A DNA stretch of 5,433 bases from Actinomycetota bacterium. GTDB lineage: Bacteria > Actinomycetota > Actinomycetes > Streptosporangiales > Streptosporangiaceae. This document shows, in pieces, positions 1 to 4,717 of this stretch; the stretch's first letter is position 1; each line of letters starts with the position of its first letter. The notes below the pieces were generated by a model. It was given only the letters and a program-made list of their open reading frames with translations, searched no databases and was not told the DNA's origin. The DNA is taken from NCBI GenBank assembly GCA_003168295.1, contig PMST01000434.1, positions 1-5,433 of the forward strand, in the 5' to 3' direction. The translations under genes were made by a program, and so were the position numbers.

Positions 1-382
1 TGAACACGTCGGGCGGGTCGCCGGCCGCGATCTCGGACAGGAGCTTGGCGTCGCCCGTCGCGCTGGGGATATTCGACTCGGTGACGTGGATGTCCGGATG
101 GGTGCTGTTGAACGCGTTGACCATCTGGCTGAGCAGCGTCAGGGTGTTGCCCGACCACATGGTCTGCCAGGTGATGTCGGCCACCCCTGAGGAAGAACTG
201 CTGCCCGACGACGACGCGGCCGGCCCGCCGCAGGCGGCGAGGACCAGCGCGGCGCTGCTCGCGAGCAGAGCGGCGGATGTCGCCGCCGCTTTCCGTCCTC
301 TTCGCTGGCTTCTTCCTCCCGGACGCGGTCCCGGACGCGGGGCCGTGCCGTCGCGCTGCCTGCTGTGTATCTTCTCAATCAC
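1..382 (-). CDS. Sugar ABC transporter substrate-binding lipoprotein (family 1), N-terminal part, cut by window edge
   Basis: Reading leftward from GTG at 382, 127 codons stay open to the window edge, so the gene continues beyond base 1. Residues 1-31 form a long basic n-region rich in Arg, Pro and Gly. Residues 32-50 are hydrophobic and Ala-rich and end in lipobox LAAC with Cys51, a lipoprotein (signal peptidase II) signal; the protein should be anchored outside the membrane. A Ser-rich linker (57-65) follows, then the start of the mature fold: ADITWQTMWSG near 68-78, an LSQMVNAFNSTHPDI segment (84-98) and AAGDPPDVF at 119-127. That order (WxxxW strand, helix, 'F...HPDI', 'GDPPDV') is typical of family 1 solute-binding proteins of carbohydrate importers. 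The GTG is chosen because AAAGGAG lies 6 nt upstream and no other in-frame start precedes the signal peptide. The gene overlaps the end of the LacI-type regulator by 8 nt. With the GH36 enzyme next door, an alpha-galactoside ligand is inferred, not shown. Confidence 0.88.
   Translation of the reverse strand, partial: MIEKIHSRQRDGTAPRPGPRPGGRSQRRGRKAAATSAALLASSAALVLAACGGPAASSSGSSSSSGVADITWQTMWSGNTLTLLSQMVNAFNSTHPDIHVTESNIPSATGDAKLLSEIAAGDPPDVF
317..340. repeat. 12-bp tandem duplication in signal-peptide n-region
   Basis: TCCCGGACGCGG occurs twice back to back (317-328 and 329-340). On the minus strand it encodes a repeated Pro-Arg-Pro-Gly unit before the hydrophobic core of the lipoprotein signal. 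Twelve bases keep the frame, so it lengthens the n-region without breaking the gene. Confidence 0.85.
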
Positions 383-1553
383 GAGATGCTCCTTTGCTAG
401 GGCGTGCATCGAGTGCCTGCCGCGCGGGTCCCGCAGACCCGCGCGGCAGATGTGGCGGCCCCGCGCTTTCGCGGATGATCAGCTCAGGCTCGGGCCATGG
501 GGCCGGAGGCACGGCGGTCTCCGGCTCGAGAAGGGCCTGGAGCAAGCCGAAGCTGGCCCGGCCCAGCTCGACAAAGTCCATGCGCACCGTGGTCAGCGAC
601 GGGGTGAGGAATTCCGCCGCCGGCGTGTCGTCGAATCCGACGACGCTTACCTCGGCCGGGATGGCGCGGCCCGCCTCCTGCATGGCCCGCATGAGGCCAA
701 GGGCGAGATCGTCGTTGCCGCACAGGACCGCGGTCACCTTCGGATCGGCGGCGAGCACCTGTCCCGCCTGATAGGCGGACCGTGGAGTCCAGCCGCACTG
801 AACAGGCTCCGGCACGATGGCGCCAGCTTCCTCCAGCGCACTCAGCCAGCCCGCCTGCCGCTGGCTGATGCGGGTCGAGGATGGGATGGCCAGGTAGTGG
901 ACCGTCCGGTGGCCGAGGCCTAGCAGGTAGCGAGTCGCCTGCAGGGCCGCCCTTCTGTCGTCCAGCCAGACCCACGGCTTGCCGCTGCCCTCATCGCCCG
1001 CCGGGGTCTCCACCATCGCGACCATGGGGGTCTCCGCAGGGACGGCGGCCAGCGCGGCGGTCCCCGCCTCGTCGTAGGCGATGACGATGAGCGCGCCGCC
1101 CGGCTCGATCGCCCTCCGCACCGCGTCGCTGACCTCTGCAGGCGACGTTGACTCGATCAGGCGGACGCCGACGGCGAATCCCTTGGCCCGCGCCGCCTCC
1201 TCGATGCCCTGCAGGGCGCTCCGGTGCCCGTACAAGGTGGTGTTCGGCGTCAGGACCGTGACCGACTGCACCGGGCCCCCGGCCAGCGCGCGGGCCGCTC
1301 GGTTGGGACGGAACCCGAGGTTGTCGATGGTCGCCAGGACAAGTTCCCTGGTGGATTCCCTGACGCTCGGATGGCCGTTGATGACCCGCGAGACGGTCTG
1401 GTAAGAAACGCCGGCCGCCGCGGCGACATCCCTGATGCTCACCGACCGCGAACCGCGCCCCACGCCAGCGCCCGCCACCCCAGCGCCCGCCGCGGCCTCG
1501 TCCAGCGAACCGGGGTCCGGAGCCGGGCCACTTGTGTGACCGGTCACAACCAT
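375..1553 (-). CDS. LacI-family transcriptional repressor of the alpha-galactoside locus
   Basis: The 392-residue product has the LacI/GalR layout. Residues 39-90 are the DNA-binding head: SIRDVAAAAGVS, recognition helix YQTVSRVIN (51-59) and hinge helix NRAARALAGG with Leu90 placed for minor-groove insertion. From about 96 to 363 runs the periplasmic-binding-protein-like sensor domain, ending in the usual LIIRES. Segments such as CGNDDLALGLM (278-288) and VVGFDDTP (304-311) are characteristic of the family. Residues 1-38 are a low-complexity Ala/Gly/Val extension and 364-392 an extra tail. ATG 1553 is chosen because a promoter puts transcription start on it, giving a leaderless mRNA; there is no Shine-Dalgarno sequence. 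The longer frame back to 1829 is rejected because it would run through both operators and the start of the divergent enzyme gene. A GTG further in (for example residue 26 or 31) remains possible. It overlaps the binding-protein gene, so the two share an operon. It probably represses itself through two palindromes at its start and is released by an imported sugar or its product. Confidence 0.9.
   Translation of the reverse strand: MVVTGHTSGPAPDPGSLDEAAAGAGVAGAGVGRGSRSVSIRDVAAAAGVSYQTVSRVINGHPSVRESTRELVLATIDNLGFRPNRAARALAGGPVQSVTVLTPNTTLYGHRSALQGIEEAARAKGFAVGVRLIESTSPAEVSDAVRRAIEPGGALIVIAYDEAGTAALAAVPAETPMVAMVETPAGDEGSGKPWVWLDDRRAALQATRYLLGLGHRTVHYLAIPSSTRISQRQAGWLSALEEAGAIVPEPVQCGWTPRSAYQAGQVLAADPKVTAVLCGNDDLALGLMRAMQEAGRAIPAEVSVVGFDDTPAAEFLTPSLTTVRMDFVELGRASFGLLQALLEPETAVPPAPWPEPELIIRESAGPPHLPRGSAGPARQALDARPSKGASRD
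389..395 (-). promoter_or_regulatory. Ribosome binding site of the substrate-binding protein gene
   Basis: The minus strand reads AAAGGAG here, 6 nt before the GTG at 382. It lies inside the last codons of the LacI-type gene, so ribosomes finishing the regulator arrive on top of it. This site decides the GTG start and supports translational coupling. Confidence 0.8.
417..449 (-). other. Strong 14-bp perfect hairpin near the end of the regulator gene
   Basis: Bases 417-430 (CTGCCGCGCGGGTC) and 436-449 (GACCCGCGCGGCAG) are exact reverse complements around a 5-nt loop (431-435). In the leftward mRNA this forms a very GC-rich stem ending 21 nt before the binding-protein Shine-Dalgarno sequence. 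No U-run follows, so it is not a classical intrinsic terminator. It overlaps codons of about residues 369-379 of the LacI-type protein, beyond the usual end of that fold. Possible roles are an RNA-stability or processing element, a partial attenuator between regulator and transporter, or a former terminator now read through. The structure is seen; the role is inferred. Confidence 0.75.
1465..1491. repeat. 15-bp-period imperfect tandem duplication in regulator N-terminal linker
   Basis: CCAGCGCCCGCC occurs at 1465-1476 and again at 1480-1491, a 15-bp period. On the minus strand it gives a repeated Ala-Gly-Ala-Gly-Val motif (residues about 22-31) just before the helix-turn-helix. It lies in a flexible extension and keeps frame. 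Confidence 0.75.
1535..1548. promoter_or_regulatory. LacI-type operator 1 (within the repressor start region)
   Basis: TGTGACCGGTCACA is a perfect 14-bp palindrome with a central CpG, the form expected for LacI-family binding sites. It lies at about +6 to +19 of the predicted repressor transcript, over codons 2-7. Its 12-bp core is identical to operator 2, whose centre is 27 bp away. Binding here would block initiation or early elongation of the regulator-importer operon. The site is seen directly; binding by the neighbouring repressor is inferred from position and from its helix-operator match to E. coli LacI. Confidence 0.8.
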
Positions 1554-1559
1554 GGAAGG

Positions 1560-1588
1560 ATTGTGACCGGTCACAACATAGGCGTCAA
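1560..1588 (-). promoter_or_regulatory. Predicted promoter of the repressor-importer operon, giving a leaderless mRNA
   Basis: On the minus strand TTGACG (1588-1583) matches the -35 consensus at five of six positions. A 17-bp spacer follows, then CACAAT (1565-1560), which matches the -10 consensus at four of six. Six bases separate the -10 box from the ATG at 1553, so transcription should start on the A of that ATG. Leaderless transcripts are common in actinobacteria, which fits the absence of a Shine-Dalgarno sequence. Operator 2 overlaps the -10 box and spacer, so the promoter should be self-repressed. Confidence 0.65.
1561..1576. promoter_or_regulatory. LacI-type operator 2 (over the repressor -10/spacer)
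   Basis: TTGTGACCGGTCACAA is a perfect 16-bp palindrome. It shares five bases with the predicted -10 box of the repressor promoter and occupies most of the -35/-10 spacer, so occupancy should exclude RNA polymerase. It differs from the symmetric lac operator core only in the four central bases (CCGG instead of GCGC). It is the nearer of the two sites to the alpha-galactosidase gene, about 75 bp before its start codon. Confidence 0.85.
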
Positions 1589-1600
1589 GAGCATGTACGT

Positions 1601-1612
1601 CACGATTTCGTG
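1601..1612. promoter_or_regulatory. Second, different inverted repeat in the divergent intergenic region
   Basis: CACGATTTCGTG has perfect 5-bp arms (CACGA/TCGTG) around TT. It is unlike the GTGACCGGTCAC operators and lies between them and the alpha-galactosidase ribosome site, just upstream of a weak -10-like AACAAT (1618-1623). It may bind a second regulator acting on the enzyme gene, or may be a chance palindrome. The 1554-1650 region shows no convincing -35/-10 pair for the enzyme gene. Confidence 0.35.
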
Positions 1613-1638
1613 CTGGTAACAATTCACCAGCATGCGCC

Positions 1639-1645
1639 GAGGAGG
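1639..1645 (+). promoter_or_regulatory. Ribosome binding site of the alpha-galactosidase gene
   Basis: GAGGAGG lies 5 nt before TTG at 1651. This strong Shine-Dalgarno sequence selects the TTG as the start; the ATG at 1632 is in another frame, which stops within about 25 codons. Confidence 0.8.
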
Positions 1646-1650
1646 CTCGC

Positions 1651-3915
1651 TTGGCCGGCCGAAGTGGACTGCCCCCGATCGTCATCGGCTGGTCCGATGA
1701 CGCCCTGGATCTGCGGATTGACGTAGACGAGGACGGGATGGCCAGGATGACCAGGCTGGCGTCCCCGTCCCCGTCCCCGTCCCCGGTCCCGGTAACCGCC
1801 GACGCGGCGCTTCCGCTGCTTGACGTCATCGTGTCCGGCGAGGGCAGGATGTGGTCCGGCGGCCGTTACTGCGAGTCCGCGACCGCTGGCCGGTTCCGTT
1901 ACACGGGTCACCGCGAAAGTTCACCCGGCTCGGCCTGGCACGAGCTGCGCGTCGACCTCGCCGACGCGGTCACCGGGCTGCGGGCCGAGGTTTTCTACCG
2001 CGTCCTGGCCGGCCAGGGCGCCGTTCGGTCCTGGGTGCGCCTGTCGAACCAGGGCCGGGAGCCGGTGACGGTCGAGTCCGTGACGTCGTTTCTGTACGGT
2101 GGCCTGTCCGGCGGCGCCGGGGCTCCGGATGATCTTGGCGATCTCGACGTCCGGTGGGCGGAGACGGACTGGCTCGCCGAGGGCCGCTGGCAGAGCAGGC
2201 CGCTCCGTGATGCCCTGCCGGACCTGAATCGCGGTGTCCATGGCGCCGATCCGCGCGGCAGGTTCGGCCTGACCAGCCTGGGCAGCTGGTCATCTGGTGC
2301 GTACCTGCCGATGGGTGCCGTGATCGCGGGGCCCTCCGGCCACGTGTGGGCCTGGCAGATCGAGCACAGCGGCGCCTGGCACTGGCAGGTGGGGGAGTGC
2401 ACGCGCCGGCGCGCGGACGATGCGGGCGGCCCGGCCGGCTGGCACGCCCCCAGAGGGTCCGTGACCGGCGCGTATATCGCGCTGCTCGGTCCGGCGGACG
2501 CCGAGCACCACTGGCGGACCACGCTCGGACCAGGCGATACGTTTACCTCGGTTCCGGTGGCGGTCGTGGTGAGCGCCGACGGCTTTGAGGGAGCCATGGC
2601 CAGGCTCACCGCCTGCCGCCGCGCCATCCGGCGCGAGCACGAAGACCACCGCCGGCTGCCGGTGATCTTCAACGACTACATGAACACGCTGATGGGCAAT
2701 CCCACCACGGAACGGCTGCTGCCCCTGATCACGGCGGCGGCGGAAACAGGCGCGGAGTGCTTCTGCATCGACTCCGGCTGGTACACCGGCATCGGCGAGG
2801 ACTGGTGGGACACCGTGGGCGCCTGGAAGCCATCAGCCTCCCGGTTCCCGAACGGGATCGCCGAAGTGCTCGATCACATCCGGGCCGCCGGGATGATCCC
2901 TGGGCTGTGGCTTGAGCCCGAGGTAGTCGGCGTCAGCAGCCCGGTCGCGGGGCAGCTGCCGGCCGACGCGTTCTTCCAGCGGGACGGCCGCCTGGTGGTC
3001 GAGCACGGCCGCTATCACCTGGACCTGCGCCATCCCGCCGCGGTGAAGCACCTGGATGAGGTGGTGGACTTCCTGGTCGGGGACCTCGGGATCGGCTACC
3101 TCAAGTGCGACTACAACATCTGCGTAGGGCCAGGGACCGATACGGGGAACCTCGCCCCCGGTGCCGGGCTGCTGGCGGCGAACCGGGCACATCTCGACTG
3201 GCTGGATGGGGTGCTCGACCGTCATCCGGGACTGGTCATCGAGAATTGCTCCTCGGGCGGCATGCGGACCGATTACGCGCTGCTGGCCCGGCTTCAGCTT
3301 CAGTCCACCAGTGACCAGCAGGATTTCCTGCGCTACCCGCCCATCGCGGCGGCGGCGCCCGCGGCGATGACACCGGAGCAGGCCGCCGTCTGGGCCTACC
3401 CGCAGCCGGACTTCACCGACGACGAGATCGCCTTTACCCTGTGCGGCGCGCTGCTCGGCCGCGTCCACCTGTCCGGGCACCTTGACCAGATGAGCCGTCA
3501 GCAGCGTGACCTGGTCGCCGACGCGGTGCGGGTGTACAAGGACATCCGGGCCGAATTGCCCGAGGCGGTGCCGTTCTGGCCGCTGGGCCTGCCCCGGTGG
3601 GACGACTCCTGGATCGCGCTAGGCCTGCGCGCGCCGGGCGCCAGCTACCTCATTGTGTGGCACCGCGGACCACTCGGCGTGGCCAGCGGCCGGACCAGCG
3701 GCCACGCCCCAGACAGCGGCCCCGTCGAGAACGCCGAGGCGCTGCTCCCGATCCCCCATCTGCGTGGCCAGGCCGTGACGGCCAGGACCTTGTACCCGGC
3801 TGCGGCCGGAACCGGCCTCACCTGGGATGCCCGGGCAGGGGCGCTCCTCGTCTCACTTCCGCGTACGCCGTCCGCCTGCCTCCTGAGCCTCAGGCCAAAT
3901 GCAACCGCACGATAA
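1651..3915 (+). CDS. GH36 alpha-galactosidase, cytoplasmic
   Basis: The 754-residue protein hydrolyses terminal alpha-1,6-galactose from sugars such as melibiose or raffinose; the exact substrate is inferred. Length and order fit GH36: an N-terminal beta-sandwich (about 10-320), a central TIM barrel (about 335-630) and a C-terminal beta domain (about 645-750). Barrel landmarks are CIDSGW (372-377), WWDTVGAWKPSASRFPNG (385-402), GLWLEPEVVG (418-427), YLKCDYN (483-489) with Asp487 as expected nucleophile, ENCSSGG (531-537), and STSDQQD (552-558) with Asp555 as expected acid/base. The 68-residue spacing of the two Asp residues suits the family. There is no signal peptide, so it should act on imported sugar. 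The start is TTG with GAGGAGG 5 nt upstream, and the family's conserved N-terminal strand begins by residue 11. Oddities: Ser375 where many GH36 enzymes have a second Asp (DDGW), Cys486 in the nucleophile motif, and a Ser-Pro run (38-45) in the sandwich domain. Raffinose-synthase-like transferase activity is less likely given the transporter neighbour. Confidence 0.93.
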   Translation: MAGRSGLPPIVIGWSDDALDLRIDVDEDGMARMTRLASPSPSPSPVPVTADAALPLLDVIVSGEGRMWSGGRYCESATAGRFRYTGHRESSPGSAWHELRVDLADAVTGLRAEVFYRVLAGQGAVRSWVRLSNQGREPVTVESVTSFLYGGLSGGAGAPDDLGDLDVRWAETDWLAEGRWQSRPLRDALPDLNRGVHGADPRGRFGLTSLGSWSSGAYLPMGAVIAGPSGHVWAWQIEHSGAWHWQVGECTRRRADDAGGPAGWHAPRGSVTGAYIALLGPADAEHHWRTTLGPGDTFTSVPVAVVVSADGFEGAMARLTACRRAIRREHEDHRRLPVIFNDYMNTLMGNPTTERLLPLITAAAETGAECFCIDSGWYTGIGEDWWDTVGAWKPSASRFPNGIAEVLDHIRAAGMIPGLWLEPEVVGVSSPVAGQLPADAFFQRDGRLVVEHGRYHLDLRHPAAVKHLDEVVDFLVGDLGIGYLKCDYNICVGPGTDTGNLAPGAGLLAANRAHLDWLDGVLDRHPGLVIENCSSGGMRTDYALLARLQLQSTSDQQDFLRYPPIAAAAPAAMTPEQAAVWAYPQPDFTDDEIAFTLCGALLGRVHLSGHLDQMSRQQRDLVADAVRVYKDIRAELPEAVPFWPLGLPRWDDSWIALGLRAPGASYLIVWHRGPLGVASGRTSGHAPDSGPVENAEALLPIPHLRGQAVTARTLYPAAAGTGLTWDARAGALLVSLPRTPSACLLSLRPNATAR
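1761..1784. repeat. Four tandem GTCCCC hexamers
   Basis: GTCCCC is repeated four times exactly. In the alpha-galactosidase it gives (Ser-Pro)4 at residues 38-45, followed by Val-Pro-Val, probably in a loop of the N-terminal beta-sandwich. Hexamer gain or loss would keep the frame. The tract also inflates a spurious minus-strand reading frame. Confidence 0.9.
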
Positions 3916-3936
3916 GGAGCAGCACGATAAGGAGCA
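3907..3936. repeat. 15-bp tandem duplication spanning the alpha-galactosidase stop codon
   Basis: GCACGATAAGGAGCA occurs twice without a gap (3907-3921, 3922-3936). The first copy ends the protein (Ala-Arg-stop). The second, in the same frame, carries another TAA. Each copy also contains TAAGGAG, a Shine-Dalgarno-like string, but no plausible gene starts after it. Confidence 0.9.
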
Positions 3937-3942
3937 GGGGTA

Positions 3943-3958
3943 GGGTGCCGTGGCGCCC
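3943..3958. terminator. Weak hairpin between convergent genes
   Basis: GGGTGC (3943-3948) can pair with GCGCCC (3953-3958) around CGTG, with one G-T wobble. It lies in the 45-nt gap between the alpha-galactosidase stop (3915) and the convergent HhH gene stop (3961). No U-run follows on either strand, so termination here is a guess from position. Confidence 0.25.
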
Positions 3959-3960
3959 GG

Positions 3961-4542
3961 CTACGACGCGGCTGTCTTGGCCTTGGCGGCGGCCTTCAAG
4001 GCCTGCTTGTGAGATCGCACCTGACCGAGGGACTCTTCGTCGGTGATGTCCGCGACCGAATAACGCGACCCTTCGGCACCGAACGGCCCTGCCGCTTCCT
4101 GCCAGCCAGGCGGGCGCACCCCCAGCTGCTTGCCGAGCAGGGCCACGAAGATCTGCGCCTTCTGCGCTCCGAACCCCGGCAGTGCTGATACCCGCCTGAG
4201 CAGCTCGGCCCCCGACTCGGCGGTCTCCCACACCTGGGAGGCGTCGCCGTCATACTGCTCCATGAGCAGCCGCGCCAGCTCCTGCACGCGGGCCGCCATC
4301 GCCTTCGGGTAACGGTGCAGGGCGGGCCGTTCGGAGAAAATGAGCGCCAGCGCGTCCGGGTCGAATTCGGCGAGTTCGGCAGCGGTCGGCTCGTGCCCGA
4401 GCCGCCGGACCAGGTCCAGCGGCGCGCTGAAGGCGCGCTCGAGCGGCACTTGCTGGTCGAGCAGCATGGCGATCAGCAGGGCGAGCGGGCTGCGGGTCAG
4501 CAGCTCGTTGGCCTCAGGCTCAACCGGCATCCAGATCGTCAC
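3961..4542 (-). CDS. Uncharacterised HhH-GPD-type DNA repair-like protein
   Basis: The 193-residue product resembles a small HhH-GPD family (recalled as TIGR03252) found mainly in actinobacteria. NELLTRSPLALLIAMLLDQQVPLERAF near residues 13-38 matches the family's N-terminal helix pair, and LPGFGAQKAQIF (121-132) is a helix-hairpin-helix that contacts DNA backbone in base-excision glycosylases. GVRPPGWQEAAGPFG and SVADI follow in the C-terminal third, then a basic Ala/Lys tail. The catalytic Lys and the Asp of a VDTH-type motif seen in endonuclease III are not at the equivalent positions (Gln127 and about Pro145 by spacing), so glycosylase activity is unproven. GTG 4542 is preferred: GGGGAGG sits 6 nt upstream and family members start about there. 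A GTG at 4584 or ATG at 4578 would add 14 or 12 residues with a poor ribosome site. It converges on the alpha-galactosidase gene and shows no functional link to it. Confidence 0.85.
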   Translation of the reverse strand: MTIWMPVEPEANELLTRSPLALLIAMLLDQQVPLERAFSAPLDLVRRLGHEPTAAELAEFDPDALALIFSERPALHRYPKAMAARVQELARLLMEQYDGDASQVWETAESGAELLRRVSALPGFGAQKAQIFVALLGKQLGVRPPGWQEAAGPFGAEGSRYSVADITDEESLGQVRSHKQALKAAAKAKTAAS

Positions 4543-4548
4543 GGCGCG

Positions 4549-4555
4549 CCTCCCC
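4549..4555 (-). promoter_or_regulatory. Ribosome binding site deciding the HhH gene start
   Basis: The minus strand reads GGGGAGG, then 6 nt (CGCGCC), then GTG at 4542. It is much stronger than anything before the upstream GTG (4584) or ATG (4578), so the shorter protein is preferred. Confidence 0.7.
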
Positions 4556-4583
4556 GGGGTGTCGCGATCACGGGTCATGATCA

Positions 4584-4612
4584 CCTATGCCCGCAGCGTA
4601 CCGCGCTGGCAA
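4584..4612 (-). promoter_or_regulatory. Candidate promoter of the HhH gene
   Basis: The minus strand has TTGCCA (4612-4607), five of six to the -35 consensus, then 17 bp and a poor -10, CATAGG (4589-4584). Transcription would begin near 4577, giving a leader of about 35 nt to the GTG at 4542 and excluding the longer start at 4584. The weak -10 keeps this tentative. Confidence 0.3.
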
Positions 4613-4651
4613 GATCGGCCACGTCTGGAATCCATCGACGCGCGGCAGCGC

Positions 4652-4657
4652 TATAAG
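4652..4657 (+). promoter_or_regulatory. Candidate -10 box for the small membrane protein / VOC unit
   Basis: TATAAG matches the -10 consensus at five of six positions in an otherwise GC-rich stretch, 60 nt before the ATG at 4718. No good -35 is found 16-18 bp upstream, so the promoter is tentative. Nothing else is recognised in the divergent gap 4543-4717. Confidence 0.35.
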
Positions 4658-4717
4658 CTGTTACGTAGCTGGGTCGGCTGGGGGTCGCCGGCCTGGAACG
4701 AAGGAACTGGAGTCTGC

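Noticed and set aside
352..382. Twin-arginine export signal on the binding protein (Arg27-Arg28)
   Set aside because: The residues after the Arg pair (Gly-Arg-Lys) do not match the Tat pattern of a hydrophobic residue at +2/+3; a Sec lipoprotein signal explains the region.
45..923. Plus-strand open frame of 292 codons across the binding-protein and regulator genes
   Set aside because: It is antisense to two well-supported genes, has an Arg/Ala/Gly-rich composition typical of high-GC shadow frames, and no recognisable domain.
1554..1829. Upstream extension of the LacI-type gene to a start at 1829
   Set aside because: It would translate both operators as a repeated VVTGH peptide, overlap the alpha-galactosidase start by about 180 nt and the GTCCCC repeat, and lies upstream of the predicted promoter.
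2833..3480. Minus-strand open frame of 215 codons inside the alpha-galactosidase gene
   Set aside because: It is antisense to the catalytic barrel of a clear GH36 enzyme and has no motif or ribosome site of its own.
3979..4003. GGCCTTG/CAAGGCC inverted repeat downstream of the alpha-galactosidase as a terminator
   Set aside because: It lies within the Lys/Ala codons at the end of the HhH gene, has only 7 bp with an 11-nt loop and no U-run; codon repetition explains it.
4627..4662. GGAAT ... GTT as an ECF-sigma (SigR-type) promoter
   Set aside because: The spacing is 28 nt rather than the expected 18-19, so it does not fit.
4340..4717. Long in-frame upstream part of the small membrane protein frame
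   Set aside because: It is antisense to the HhH gene, has no ribosome site at its ATG, and its Ser/Arg-rich translation looks like a shadow of a high-GC gene.
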